In this document: positions 31,136-41,006 of the stretch, piece after piece
Layout of the letters: every line of letters starts with the position of its first letter
How positions within the stretch are numbered: position 1 is the stretch's first letter
Assembly (NCBI GenBank): GCA_041499035.1
Contig: JBGQJK010000001.1
Location: 1-64,000, forward strand
Length of the DNA: 64,000 nucleotides
From: DATFUL01 sp041499035
GTDB taxonomy: Bacteria; Patescibacteriota; Microgenomatia; UBA8517
Direction of reading: 5' to 3'
Position numbers and translations under genes: made by a program
Notes under the pieces: model-generated
What the model was told of the DNA's origin: nothing
Database searches by the model: none
Seen by the model: the letters and a program-made list of their open reading frames with translations, nothing else

Positions 31136-31142
31136 AAAATAG

Positions 31143-31148
31143 TACAAT
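31143..31148 (+). promoter_or_regulatory. -10 box before the first dockerin gene
   Basis: TACAAT ends 5 nt before the GTG at 31154, consistent with a leaderless GTG start. No clear -35. Confidence 0.45.
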
Positions 31149-31153
31149 CAATT

Positions 31154-32719
31154 GTGTTTAACCGAAGGCGCTTACCGATGGAAGTTGAGCTTGTGGTTTT
31201 AAGCTTCCTGGCAGTTTCTTTATTCACTTTTGCTTACTCATTACAAAACAATTCCCAAAAACCCCAAAAATCAAAAGCTGCAGGCAACACTTACTATGTT
31301 TCAACAGGCGGAAACGACGCTAATCCAGGCTCGCTTGTCCTGCCTTTTGGAAGTCTAGCAAAAGTGGCCAGTGTGGCCAGAAGCGGAGACACAATTTTTG
31401 TAAGAGGCGGAAATTATACCTCCGTTGTTGGCGGAGTTAAGTTTTCTGATAGTAATGTCACACTTCGTAATTATCCAGGCGAGCAGGTAGTTATCAAAAT
31501 GCCTGCCGGGTCGCATAATAACGATTGGTCGATGTTCCAGTGCTGGCATTCCCCCCCAGGAACAGCGGCTGCAAATGGTTTTGAAGCTGATGGAATCAAA
31601 GTTCTTGGAACAGACGTTAGCCCTCAAACTTTGCGCGACGGAGTTGTTAGTAAAAAAGGTATTGTTCTTTATACCGATCCGGGTCAATCAAATGCAACTG
31701 AAGCCAGTGGGTTTGAAGTCTCGGGTTGCAACAACTGGGAGGTTTCCGGCGTTGATTTTGTCGGGATGGGCTATGGCATTTTCCAAAAGAAGTGGCTCTA
31801 CTCGTATGCAGGAACAGGAGGGGTAAACTATGCAACTCATGGCTGGTACGTTCATAACAACCGTGTTTACGGCTATACACGGGAGTCCGGATTTCAATTC
31901 AATGGTAACTCAAACTTAATTGAGAATAATGAGATTCATAAAGTTCTAACCTATACTAACAGTCCATATGGGTGTCAAGGTCTTAACCTACTCGGCCACG
32001 ACAACATCGTCAGAAATAATACCATCGATATTTATGGCTCGCCGGTCAGGTGTGACGGAATTCTTTTTGAGTGGGACATCTCGGATAATAACCTCATCGA
32101 AAATAATATTATTTATGGCACCATCGGGTCTTCCTTTAATGTTCAGGGTGGGGATGGCAATATCATTCGTAATAATCAGATATCAAACGGCTACAATGTG
32201 TTTGCCCCAAACGGCAGTACGGCTACATCCTGGCCCTGTGATGAACTTGCTCCGGGTAACTCTGCCGCCTCAATTGTTCCCGCGAATAGCCCCGCAGCTA
32301 CCGACTATCAGTACTTTTGGAATCCCCGCGATTGTGCCTCAAGGAACAATCAATTTAGCGGCAATGTTGTAATACCACCGAGCGGAGTAGGTGGAAACCC
32401 TGTTCCTACACCGACACCAACAAAAACTCCAAGCCCTACCCCAACGTTAACACCAACCCATACACCGTCGTCTTCACCTACAAAAACGCCTTCCCCTGGA
32501 CCAAGCGGAACAGGAAGCCATACTCCCACACCAATTCCTACAGGAACCGCTAAAGTGGGGGATGTGAATGCCGATGGGCTAATTAATATCGTTGATATAG
32601 GGTTGATAATTGACAATTATGGACAAAGAAACCCTTCATACGTAAAAACAGATGTTAACGGAGACGGCATAGTTAATATAATCGATATTGGCATCGTGAT
32701 AGACAACTACGGTAAGTAA
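31154..32719 (+). CDS. Surface beta-helix protein (PL9-like) with dockerin
   Basis: 521 residues from GTG. Residues ~13-32 are a signal anchor. Residues ~45-410 form a right-handed parallel beta-helix beginning with the Y-Y-V-S-T-G-G-N-D-A-N-P-G-S signature of polysaccharide-lyase-9-like proteins and repeated N-x-I/V-x-x-N-x-I turns. A Thr/Pro linker (about 412-460) leads to a type I dockerin with two calcium loops (D-V-N-A-D-G-L-I-N and D-V-N-G-D-G-I-V-N), each followed by I-D-I-G-(L/I)-(I/V)-I-D-N-Y-G. This is the 'I-D-I-G' dockerin class, different from the next six genes. Likely binds or cleaves polysaccharide at the cell surface; catalysis unproven. Confidence 0.87.
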   Translation: MFNRRRLPMEVELVVLSFLAVSLFTFAYSLQNNSQKPQKSKAAGNTYYVSTGGNDANPGSLVLPFGSLAKVASVARSGDTIFVRGGNYTSVVGGVKFSDSNVTLRNYPGEQVVIKMPAGSHNNDWSMFQCWHSPPGTAAANGFEADGIKVLGTDVSPQTLRDGVVSKKGIVLYTDPGQSNATEASGFEVSGCNNWEVSGVDFVGMGYGIFQKKWLYSYAGTGGVNYATHGWYVHNNRVYGYTRESGFQFNGNSNLIENNEIHKVLTYTNSPYGCQGLNLLGHDNIVRNNTIDIYGSPVRCDGILFEWDISDNNLIENNIIYGTIGSSFNVQGGDGNIIRNNQISNGYNVFAPNGSTATSWPCDELAPGNSAASIVPANSPAATDYQYFWNPRDCASRNNQFSGNVVIPPSGVGGNPVPTPTPTKTPSPTPTLTPTHTPSSSPTKTPSPGPSGTGSHTPTPIPTGTAKVGDVNADGLINIVDIGLIIDNYGQRNPSYVKTDVNGDGIVNIIDIGIVIDNYGK

Positions 32720-32785
32720 TTCACTTTACACTTTTCACGGAAAAGTTTAAGCTTAAATATATTCGTGTTAGCGAATGTGTTTGGT

Positions 32786-34564
32786 ATGGAAAAAAGTAAA
32801 TATATATTTTTCGTATTTCTTATAACCGTTTTAGTAAGCCTTGCGTTTCCCCAATTTATCCGTGCCTCAGATCTCACAATTGATTTTTCCCAAGTAACTG
32901 GCCCAGCCGAGCGCCATGCCACGGGGTTTGAATGGATTTTTCCGATGAATGTAACGGCCATAGGACCTTATGTAAGTCAATTAAAGCCAAACATTGTCAA
33001 GGACCCGTGGGGGAATGAGCAAACTGCGAGAGATCTTGGCGCACATAAAATTCAATGGCTGGTAGGAAATGCGGTGGTTACTAAAAATGGACCGGGTACG
33101 CATTGGTATCCGTGGCAGGACTATGCTGTCTGGCAGGCGTGGGTGGCAGGTCGAATAAACAGTTTAACTCAAAACGGCCAACCTCATGAGTGGGTTATTT
33201 GGCAAGAGGCCAACTACGGTAATCCTGATGTTTGGTCAGGCACACAGGACCAATTTTTTAATACATGGAAAATTGCCGTTCAAACTATCCGTAGCATACG
33301 CCCCACTGATCCAATAGTAGGCCCAAGCCCGGTACCGTTTGATGCAACATATCTTGAGGCGTTCTTACTCTATGCCAAAGCCAATAATGTTTTGCCGGAC
33401 GTTCTTTCCTGGCACGAACTTACTGATATTGGAGGTACTGTTCCTGCTTTTAATATATATTCATACACCCCAGACCAAATACCCTCGCATGTTAATACAA
33501 TGAAGCAATTTATGCAGGCGAATGGTATAACTTTGGTTAACAGATTTGATATTACGGAATACCAGGGTTTTTCCGACAATTACCGCCCGGGCCCGACGGT
33601 TGCGTTTATTGCAGACCTCGAACGCGTTGGGGCAGAAGGCACAAAAGGGAATTGGGCGGATGCAAATCAACTCGAAGGGCTAGTTACAGATCCGAGTACA
33701 CCACAACCCCGCTCAATCTGGTGGGTTTACAAAAAATATGCAGATATGACGGGGAACTTGGTGACGACAACATTATCCAGCGCTATTAACGGATTTGGGT
33801 CGTATGACGTCGGAATGGGAAAGGCGATGGTCCTTGCAGGAAATCAGGGTGGGAGTGGTGCACGTACAATCCAATTAAATAATATTCCTTCTGCTATTGT
33901 AAGCGGCGGTAGTGTAGCCCTTACCCTGGAGCAAATTCCAGATACGGAAAAGGCTGCACTTACCAGCCCAACTATAATAAGCCAGTCAAATATTCCTGTT
34001 AGCGGCAACTCAGTTACGGTTTCGATACCTTCATTTGGTACATGGGATGCCTACGTGATAACTCTTAAAAAACCACTTCCTAATCCAATTAAATCTGCTG
34101 TGATATCTGCCACTACAGTCACTGCTAGATTCGATACAGTTAATGCCTCTGCGGGTGATTGGCTTGGGGTTTATAAAACCGGAGCTTCCAATACGAGTTT
34201 CCTTTCTTGGAAATGGATTGACAATACCACTGGGCCCAAACCCACAACAGCCATTACAAACGGAACAGTAGTACTAACGGTTCCAAATTCTACGGAAACT
34301 TATGAGGTTAGATATTTTACTAATGGATATCAACTGCTCGGATCGGCAAAGGTAACCACCGGTACCGGTCCTAGTCCCACACCAATTTCGATTAAACCTG
34401 GGGATCTTAATGATGACGGTAAAGTTGACATTTTCGATTACAACATTCTGGTTGGAGATTATGGAAAAATAGGCTCTGCAGGATTTGTTCCCTCTGACAT
34501 TGACAAAAACGGGAAGGTGGATATTTTTGACTACAATTTGCTAGTTGCGAATTATGGTAAATAA
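32786..34564 (+). CDS. Secreted glycosidase-like TIM-barrel protein with dockerin
   Basis: 592 residues from the ATG at 32786, chosen because the signal peptide then begins M-E-K-S-K-Y-I-F like its neighbours; a GTG at 32765 is also in frame. Residues ~30-360 resemble clan-A glycoside hydrolases, with candidate acid/base in V-I-W-Q-E-A and nucleophile in D-I-T-E-Y. A beta-sandwich follows (S-A-G-D-W-L-G-V-Y ... Y-E-V-R-Y-F), then a dockerin (D-L-N-D-D-G-K-V-D-I-F-D-Y-N and D-I-D-K-N-G-K-V-D-I-F-D-Y-N). A Gln replaces the Asn that usually precedes the catalytic Glu, so activity should be treated with care. Paralogue of the next gene. Confidence 0.83.
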   Translation: MEKSKYIFFVFLITVLVSLAFPQFIRASDLTIDFSQVTGPAERHATGFEWIFPMNVTAIGPYVSQLKPNIVKDPWGNEQTARDLGAHKIQWLVGNAVVTKNGPGTHWYPWQDYAVWQAWVAGRINSLTQNGQPHEWVIWQEANYGNPDVWSGTQDQFFNTWKIAVQTIRSIRPTDPIVGPSPVPFDATYLEAFLLYAKANNVLPDVLSWHELTDIGGTVPAFNIYSYTPDQIPSHVNTMKQFMQANGITLVNRFDITEYQGFSDNYRPGPTVAFIADLERVGAEGTKGNWADANQLEGLVTDPSTPQPRSIWWVYKKYADMTGNLVTTTLSSAINGFGSYDVGMGKAMVLAGNQGGSGARTIQLNNIPSAIVSGGSVALTLEQIPDTEKAALTSPTIISQSNIPVSGNSVTVSIPSFGTWDAYVITLKKPLPNPIKSAVISATTVTARFDTVNASAGDWLGVYKTGASNTSFLSWKWIDNTTGPKPTTAITNGTVVLTVPNSTETYEVRYFTNGYQLLGSAKVTTGTGPSPTPISIKPGDLNDDGKVDIFDYNILVGDYGKIGSAGFVPSDIDKNGKVDIFDYNLLVANYGK

Positions 34565-34590
34565 GCGGAGCTTGAAACTTATGAAGTTAT
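34561..34590 (+). repeat. Short intergenic repeat, copy with two mini-hairpins
   Basis: ATAAGCGGAGCTTG followed by AAACTTATGAAGTTAT, beginning in the stop codon of the preceding gene. It contains AAGC-GGA-GCTT and AACTT-ATG-AAGTT hairpins. A near-identical copy lies at 52399-52428. Confidence 0.6.
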
Positions 34591-34593
34591 AAA

Positions 34594-36384
34594 ATGAAAA
34601 AAAGTAAATATATTTTTACATTTCTTCTGACATTTGCTGTGGCTTTAGTTTTTCCATACTCGGCTCATGCCTCTGACCTCACAATTGATTTTTCCCAGAC
34701 GATTGGTCCAGCTCAGCGTCGTGCCACAGGATTTGAATGGCTTTACTTTCCAAATATGAATGCCATGCGCCCGTTCATAACTCAGCTGAAACCAAATATT
34801 ATTAAAGATCCCCGTACTGAAGGTTTGGGCTTAAGTCCCGATAACTTTGGCACCGCACGATTTCAGGATATAATTGGACTGGAATATGCTCTCTTTAATT
34901 CTTCGTTCGATGGCGTATGGCCCTACAAGGACTATACAAAATGGCAAACGTTCGTTCAGAATAAAGTAACTACCTTAACCGCAAACGGTACAAAGTATGA
35001 CTGGGCTATTTGGCAGGAACCCGACCAAGAGCTAGGAATGCCTGGCGATTACATTGACAAGGCGGTTTGGTCAGGTACCAGAGACCAGTTCTTTGAAACT
35101 TGGAAAGTCGCCGTTCAAGCAGTCCGTCAGCTTCGCCCAAACGATAAGATCGTAGGACCAAGCCTTAAAAGATTCCGTCCGGATTATCTGCAAAGCTTCC
35201 TATTGTATGCTAAAGGTAATAATGTTCTTCCAGACATTCTCTCGTGGAACCAAGTTGGAACCTATATAGGGGAAAATGGACAAACACCTAATGATATTCC
35301 CCCTCAGGTGGCAACGATACGTCAATTTATGCAAAGTAATGGCATTCCAAATATTCCGATAGAAATAACTGAATACGGCATGTTTAAAAGTGAATATCAA
35401 CCGGGCTATGCAGTGGCTTATATTACGAATATTGAACAGTCGCAAATAGAAGGGTCGATTGGTCAATGGGGATGGAGTGGAGTTGGAGGTGTGGTTGGAG
35501 GTGAGGGCGGAGATTTTCCCAGATTATCCGGTCTGATTACAGATCCGAATGCCCCCCAACCACGTTCGGTCTGGTGGGTTTACAAAAGCTATGCGGATAT
35601 GACAGGTAATATTGTTAAAACTACCGCGGCAACAGTCATTAACGGACTTGGAAGTTACGATACAGCCACCAATACTGCCAAAGTGCTTATTGGGAATCAA
35701 GCAGGAGTGATAGGTTCTAAGACAATAACCCTTAAAGGTCTTCCACAGGCCCTGCAAGGAAATGGCAATGTTTTGGCTAAAATTGAACACATTCCAAATA
35801 CTGAAAGTAATCCTTTATATGTACCTAACGGAGTCTCAGTAATTCTCTTACCCTTTAGCAATGGTAATGTTGCGGTTACCGTACCTAACGTCGGCACACT
35901 CGACGCCGCAGTAATTACGATTACCAAGCCGCCAACTATAAGTGCGAATGTTTCGTCAAATCAAATAAATGTCAGTTTTAATAATTCAATCGCACTGACA
36001 AATGATTGGATTGGCATTTTTAAACCGGGGGATGCAGTCAATGCTTATTTGGATTGGAAATGGTTGAATAATGCCCAAGGCGCAGCCCCTTCGAGTCCCG
36101 TTACCAACGGTTCTGTTACTTTAACTTTGCCAGCTGCGGGTAATTATGAAGTACGTTATATAAATGCAGGGTCAGTTTTAGCAACAACAAATGTATCTGT
36201 TGGTTCAACTGCTAAGATTGGCGATCTTAATGGTGACGGCAAGGTAGATTTTTATGATTACAACATTTTTGTTCCGGACTATGGTAAAACCGGTGCTCCC
36301 GGTTTTGTTGTTTCCGATATAGATAAGAATGGCAAGGTAGACATTTTTGATTACAACATTTTGGTCGGTAATTACGGGAAATAG
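34594..36384 (+). CDS. Secreted glycosidase-like TIM-barrel protein with dockerin (paralogue)
   Basis: 596 residues, same architecture as the preceding gene: signal peptide (1-27), D-L-T-I-D-F-S-Q start, barrel with W-A-I-W-Q-E-P and I-E-I-T-E-Y, a D-W-I-G-I-F beta-sandwich and a C-terminal dockerin. One dockerin loop differs (F-Y-D-Y-N instead of F-D-Y-N after D-G-K-V-D). The two genes arose by duplication but have diverged strongly in the barrel, suggesting different sugar targets. It is followed by the next dockerin gene after 2 nt. Confidence 0.83.
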   Translation: MKKSKYIFTFLLTFAVALVFPYSAHASDLTIDFSQTIGPAQRRATGFEWLYFPNMNAMRPFITQLKPNIIKDPRTEGLGLSPDNFGTARFQDIIGLEYALFNSSFDGVWPYKDYTKWQTFVQNKVTTLTANGTKYDWAIWQEPDQELGMPGDYIDKAVWSGTRDQFFETWKVAVQAVRQLRPNDKIVGPSLKRFRPDYLQSFLLYAKGNNVLPDILSWNQVGTYIGENGQTPNDIPPQVATIRQFMQSNGIPNIPIEITEYGMFKSEYQPGYAVAYITNIEQSQIEGSIGQWGWSGVGGVVGGEGGDFPRLSGLITDPNAPQPRSVWWVYKSYADMTGNIVKTTAATVINGLGSYDTATNTAKVLIGNQAGVIGSKTITLKGLPQALQGNGNVLAKIEHIPNTESNPLYVPNGVSVILLPFSNGNVAVTVPNVGTLDAAVITITKPPTISANVSSNQINVSFNNSIALTNDWIGIFKPGDAVNAYLDWKWLNNAQGAAPSSPVTNGSVTLTLPAAGNYEVRYINAGSVLATTNVSVGSTAKIGDLNGDGKVDFYDYNIFVPDYGKTGAPGFVVSDIDKNGKVDIFDYNILVGNYGK

Positions 36385-36386
36385 TT

Positions 36387-37658
36387 ATGAAAAAGAGTAA
36401 ATATATTTTTATAGGATTTGTTTTAATTGCTTTTGCAGAATTCGTCTTTCCGTCATCAGCTCGTGCAGTTTCAATTCAATCTCAAGTCGACGCCGCGCCA
36501 GCCGGTTCCACAATTCTCATTCAACCGGGCACTTATAACGAAGTTGTAACAATTAATAAAGCTATCATTTTAAAATGTGCTACCCAGAAGACCTGCGTCA
36601 CGCATAGCTTTATCATTAACGGCAGCGGGGTAACTGTAGACGGGTTTTACAGTTTAGGCTCGAGTAACTATGAGGGTGCAATGATTGTAAATGGAAATTC
36701 CAACACTGTCTCCAACAATGTTATCGAAAGTGCCTGTATGGCGGGAATTGTAATCAAAGGGAGTAGTAACCTGGCCCTGAACAATGAAATCTTAAAATCC
36801 CGGCAATGCCCGGGGAGCGGATCTGACGCTGACGGAATACGGATTTTTGCCGACGGAAACGTTGCCCGGGGAAATTATATTCATAATATTTCTTCACTTC
36901 AAAACCCGACCGCCCACATTGACTGTTTCCAGTCATGGGGAACACTTACTAATGCAACTATTGAAAATAATTATTGTTACAATTTGGAATCAGGTACAAC
37001 CGGAGCCGGTACTACAGGAGTTCAAACTGATGTTGGCAACGTTCACAATATCACAATCCGCAATAATGTCTTCCGTGTTGCCCACGGCCTTAACATGAGG
37101 GGAGATGGTATCTCTGCTACGAATAACGTTTTTGTTGGGGATTATTACAACACATCTTATGTGTTTTTGGATGTAATTACAGGTGCAATCTTCAAAAATA
37201 ACATTATTTATAATACTACCAACGGAATAATAGTCGGCTCAGCCTATAAAACAGGAATTACCGGCGGATATAATATTATTTACAATGCCAACGGCGCCGC
37301 TCCGAGTCGGGATAGCGCCTATTTTTCCTCAACCGATAAATGGCAAACCATGAATCCGGCATTTGTTAATGCGAATTCAGGAGATTTTCATTTGCAATCA
37401 GGTTCACCCGCTTGTTCCGCCGGGGAAAACGGAACCTATGCCGGCGCATATTCTTGCGGAAGCGGTACGAGCCCGGTACTTTCCGCCAAACCCGGTGATC
37501 TTAATAATGACGCAAAGGTGGATATTTTTGATTACAATCTACTGGTTGGGGATTATGGAAAAACCGGTTCAGCCGGCTTTGTTCCTTCCGATATCGATAA
37601 AAACGGTAAGGTGGATATCTTCGATTACAACATTCTGGTGGGGAATTATGGGAAATAA
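36387..37658 (+). CDS. Secreted right-handed beta-helix protein with dockerin
   Basis: 423 residues. Signal peptide beginning M-K-K-S-K-Y-I-F and ending S-S-A-R-A. Residues ~28-355 form a parallel beta-helix (I-L-I-Q-P-G-T-Y-N-E-V-V-T-I start, many N-N-x-(I/V) coils), the fold of pectate-lyase-like and mannuronan-epimerase-like carbohydrate-active proteins. The dockerin occupies the last ~58 residues. No catalytic residues can be assigned by eye. In an operon with both neighbours (2-nt gaps). Confidence 0.85.
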   Translation: MKKSKYIFIGFVLIAFAEFVFPSSARAVSIQSQVDAAPAGSTILIQPGTYNEVVTINKAIILKCATQKTCVTHSFIINGSGVTVDGFYSLGSSNYEGAMIVNGNSNTVSNNVIESACMAGIVIKGSSNLALNNEILKSRQCPGSGSDADGIRIFADGNVARGNYIHNISSLQNPTAHIDCFQSWGTLTNATIENNYCYNLESGTTGAGTTGVQTDVGNVHNITIRNNVFRVAHGLNMRGDGISATNNVFVGDYYNTSYVFLDVITGAIFKNNIIYNTTNGIIVGSAYKTGITGGYNIIYNANGAAPSRDSAYFSSTDKWQTMNPAFVNANSGDFHLQSGSPACSAGENGTYAGAYSCGSGTSPVLSAKPGDLNNDAKVDIFDYNLLVGDYGKTGSAGFVPSDIDKNGKVDIFDYNILVGNYGK

Positions 37659-37660
37659 TT

Positions 37661-39748
37661 ATGGAAAAGAATAAATACATTTTTATATTTCTTTTAGTTT
37701 TTTTAATGTCCGTTACTTTTCCCAAAAGTGCCCGCGCCGCACTTCAACCATTTGATATAACCACTCTTGATACCGGAGTTACGTATTACGCTTCTTTCGG
37801 CAGCTACAACCAAAAAATTGTCCAAAACCAGTATGGAATCTTTCTTACTTATAAAATAACGGACGACGCCAATGATAATGGCGTATGGCGACTCCTTAGA
37901 AGCATCGACGGCGGCAAGACTTTTAATAAAATTTATGAAGCCAACTATAATACAAAACCCCCGGTAGTTGAAACAGACGGCAGCGGCGTAATCTATTTGG
38001 CAACCGGAGGAACGAATGTTTCGCTTTACAGATTTTTACCCCAGAATAATTTTGCAAACCCGGTAATTACTTCTATTCCAAATTCAGGTTCCGGAAAGAT
38101 GTCAATGATTATTGATGAGAGACGGGGCCAGCTTTATTTTTTCTCCCACTACGCTTACTTTTCCATTATCGGACTTGACGGAACTATCAGGAAAAGTTAT
38201 CAGCTGGGCTCGCCCTTTTGCGGCCCCAACGCCTGTTACCAATACCCCCTTTTAACTATGGACGAAAATGGCAACTTGATTGCCGCCTGGACAACTATAA
38301 AAAATGGTGCTTATTTATACTGGGACATTCATTTTATTATTTCTAAAGACGGGGGAAACTCGTGGCAGAAGTTGGACGGGACGCATTTGAATTTGCCGCT
38401 TGTACCTGATAACACGGGGTCAACAGACCGCGTTACACTTGATGATGAATTTAATGTTCATACCTGGTTATCATCGGTTCTGGCCAAAAATGGCAAGATT
38501 TATTTTCCTTATCTGGCTCAATTCACTCCTTACAGACAGCATTTTGCCCGCTATGACCTCTCAACCGCAAAAAAGGATTTGGATGTAAATCCAGTTTGGA
38601 AGGGAGAAACACTACAGATCGACACACTCCATGGGTTTTGTGCTACAAAACTTCAGCAGTCAACTTTTCCGATTTATTGCATAGGGAATGTGGGAGGAAC
38701 CAAGATCGGAGTAATTGTAAGTTCTGATCAGGGAGCAACCTGGCACGATTATGCCGAAAGCGTTTTTCCGGAAGATTCCATTCCATGGTCCATCGCCGGA
38801 GCTCGGGAAATTACCCCCGACGGCTATATGATCGGAACCTATACCAGTGAAAAAAGTACGGATTTGAATAATTCACAAGTGCGTTTTTTCCGGGTGAAAG
38901 TTGGCAATTCGGTAGAACCAAGTCCTCCTGCCTTTTATTGGCCGATGGATGAAACAACTGGAAATATAGTTAATGAGGTATCCAGCATTTATAATGGCAC
39001 CACAACTGCGGGAGTAGTAGACGGGAAAATCGGTAAGGCCAGAAATTTCATTTCCACGGCCTGGACCAATAGCACCAGGTTGCAGTTTCCTCTTTTTGAC
39101 GGGAATATTAACACCAAATCTGGATTTTCCGTTGAAGCCTGGATAAAAAAGAATAGCAGTAGTGCCCTTTATGAACACCGTGTTATCGGCAACAGGTACA
39201 ACTGGAATGACGCAAACGGCTGGTACCTTACATTCCCGACAAATGAAAATATTGCCTTTTCCGTTCAATCGATGAGTAACCCTTCGGCAAATTTATATTC
39301 GACTCAGCCCATCGCACCCGGTACTTGGTACCACGTAGTTGGAGTTTATGATAATGGAACAATAAAGTTATACATTAACGGTGTTTTGGACGGAACCTTA
39401 GCCGGAGTAAGCTACACCCCATCTTATCGTGAGTTGACAATCGGGGGGCAGCCCGACACAACTAATTATGGTTTTGACGGCATTATTGATGAAGTTCATT
39501 TTTATCCGTTTGCTCTCTCAGCAGATATAGTCAAGCAGCATTACCTTGGTTCCGGTTCAGTCCCAACACCCATTCCTAAACCTGGAGACCTGAATAACGA
39601 CGGCAAGGTGGATTTTTACGATTACAATATTTTTGTTGGGGATTACGGCAAAACAGGAGTCGCCAGTTTTGTTCCCTCCGATATCGACAAAAACGGCAAG
39701 GTGGATTTTTACGATTACAATATATTAGTAGGGAATTACGGAAAATAA
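37661..39748 (+). CDS. Secreted BNR/sialidase-like and LamG protein with dockerin
   Basis: 695 residues. After a signal peptide (M-E-K-N-K-Y-I-F ... K-S-A-R-A), residues ~30-415 contain Asp-box-like motifs (S-I-D-G-G-K-T-F, S-K-D-G-G-N-S-W, S-S-D-Q-G-A-T-W) typical of BNR/sialidase propellers. Residues ~425-630 are a LamG domain (F-Y-W-P-M-D-E-T-T-G-N-I-V-N-E start, W-Y-H-V-V-G-V-Y core, D-G-I-I-D-E-V end). A dockerin of the F-Y-D-Y-N type ends the protein. It is the largest member of the set. The sialidase catalytic arginine triad could not be identified with confidence, so binding and not cleavage is possible. Confidence 0.85.
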   Translation: MEKNKYIFIFLLVFLMSVTFPKSARAALQPFDITTLDTGVTYYASFGSYNQKIVQNQYGIFLTYKITDDANDNGVWRLLRSIDGGKTFNKIYEANYNTKPPVVETDGSGVIYLATGGTNVSLYRFLPQNNFANPVITSIPNSGSGKMSMIIDERRGQLYFFSHYAYFSIIGLDGTIRKSYQLGSPFCGPNACYQYPLLTMDENGNLIAAWTTIKNGAYLYWDIHFIISKDGGNSWQKLDGTHLNLPLVPDNTGSTDRVTLDDEFNVHTWLSSVLAKNGKIYFPYLAQFTPYRQHFARYDLSTAKKDLDVNPVWKGETLQIDTLHGFCATKLQQSTFPIYCIGNVGGTKIGVIVSSDQGATWHDYAESVFPEDSIPWSIAGAREITPDGYMIGTYTSEKSTDLNNSQVRFFRVKVGNSVEPSPPAFYWPMDETTGNIVNEVSSIYNGTTTAGVVDGKIGKARNFISTAWTNSTRLQFPLFDGNINTKSGFSVEAWIKKNSSSALYEHRVIGNRYNWNDANGWYLTFPTNENIAFSVQSMSNPSANLYSTQPIAPGTWYHVVGVYDNGTIKLYINGVLDGTLAGVSYTPSYRELTIGGQPDTTNYGFDGIIDEVHFYPFALSADIVKQHYLGSGSVPTPIPKPGDLNNDGKVDFYDYNIFVGDYGKTGVASFVPSDIDKNGKVDFYDYNILVGNYGK

Positions 39749-39758
39749 GCGGAGCTTG
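39745..39758 (+). repeat. Short intergenic repeat, core only
   Basis: ATAAGCGGAGCTTG starting in the stop codon of the BNR/LamG gene; identical core to 34561-34574. Confidence 0.55.
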
Positions 39759-39768
39759 TTAGAATATC

Positions 39769-41004
39769 ATGAAAAAAATATTATTCTGTTTCATAGTTTT
39801 CTTTATAGGTATCTCATCGATAGCTGTCACACCTGTCTATGCCGCTTTAGGGGATGCTACTATTACACATAATGGTGCTACTGTAACCACCCAAGCTTCT
39901 TTTGCCGGTGGTATTACGTCGCTCAAATACCAAAATTTTGAATACATCTTTCAGCAAATATATCAAGGCGCTTTCATTCAGTATGCCTGGCAAAACGGCA
40001 ACCACGGAGAGTGTTTTAATCCTACAGAACAGGGCGCTAAATGTGATTCTGAGGGGAAAACCACTTCTATACTCCAAAATTTTAGCTCTACAAGTACCAG
40101 CATTACCAAAACGGTTTTACCATCCTACTGGCTTAGCCCGGAAGCAACAAATACTTATTGCCATACAAGCCAATACTGTAATATTGATCAGGAAAACCAC
40201 GCAGGAACAGCGGTTAATACGACGGCAGTTAGTAATAGCAGCTTGCAGACAACATTTACTCTTGATCCCGAAAATCTTCCCCACGCGCTCGGCCTAACAG
40301 GAACGATTACGTTTGGATCCACAGATACAGATCCGGGTTTGCCTTTTGTTATGCTTGCGCCGTCGCACTTTTTTTCCACCGCATTTACCAAATCCTACCG
40401 CTATAATTATGGAAACGGTGCACTTCTTCCCCCAACAGTGGGCAATTACTGGAACACGACATTACCCCCGGTGCTGGCAACAACAGATGACGCTCACGCA
40501 GTCAGCGTCTATTCAGCCGGCGTTCCGCGAATGATTCCCCTCTCCCTCCCCCAAACGACACCCAACAACATTACTGGTTATACGCTAAATCACCTCACTT
40601 CCCCCACGGACTTGTGGGAGTTGGACATCCGCCTTCCCTACGTGCCGCCGGGGAATACTACCGCAATTACTCCCGGCATGAAACTGTCCATACGTTCATA
40701 TGTCGTTTTTGGTACGCTTTCCGAAGTCACAGCACAACTCCACGCGTTATACCTGGCACATCCCCCGATTGCCGATAATTGCATGGGAATAGCCTGGAAG
40801 GGCAAATATGCAGCCACAGATTGTCCTGTCCCGCTTCCCGGAGATTTAAACGGTGACGGCAAGGTGGATATTTTTGATTACAATATTTTGGTTGGGGATT
40901 ACGGAAAGACAGGTTCTGCCGGTTTCGTTCTTTCCGATATCGACAAAAACGGCAAAGTGGATATTTTTGACTACAACTTGCTTGTTGGAAATTATGGAAA
41001 ATAG
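39769..41004 (+). CDS. Secreted protein of unknown function with dockerin
   Basis: 411 residues. Signal peptide (1-25, ending V-Y-A-A). Residues ~26-345 are beta-rich and were not recognised; they contain paired cysteines (C-F-N ... K-C-D; T-Y-C-H ... Y-C-N) that may form disulfides and end with a W-E-L-D-I-R-L-P-Y segment. The dockerin (last ~58 residues) has the F-D-Y-N class sequence. The beta-sandwich character suggests carbohydrate binding, but this is a guess. Confidence 0.8.
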   Translation: MKKILFCFIVFFIGISSIAVTPVYAALGDATITHNGATVTTQASFAGGITSLKYQNFEYIFQQIYQGAFIQYAWQNGNHGECFNPTEQGAKCDSEGKTTSILQNFSSTSTSITKTVLPSYWLSPEATNTYCHTSQYCNIDQENHAGTAVNTTAVSNSSLQTTFTLDPENLPHALGLTGTITFGSTDTDPGLPFVMLAPSHFFSTAFTKSYRYNYGNGALLPPTVGNYWNTTLPPVLATTDDAHAVSVYSAGVPRMIPLSLPQTTPNNITGYTLNHLTSPTDLWELDIRLPYVPPGNTTAITPGMKLSIRSYVVFGTLSEVTAQLHALYLAHPPIADNCMGIAWKGKYAATDCPVPLPGDLNGDGKVDIFDYNILVGDYGKTGSAGFVLSDIDKNGKVDIFDYNLLVGNYGK

Positions 41005-41006
41005 AC

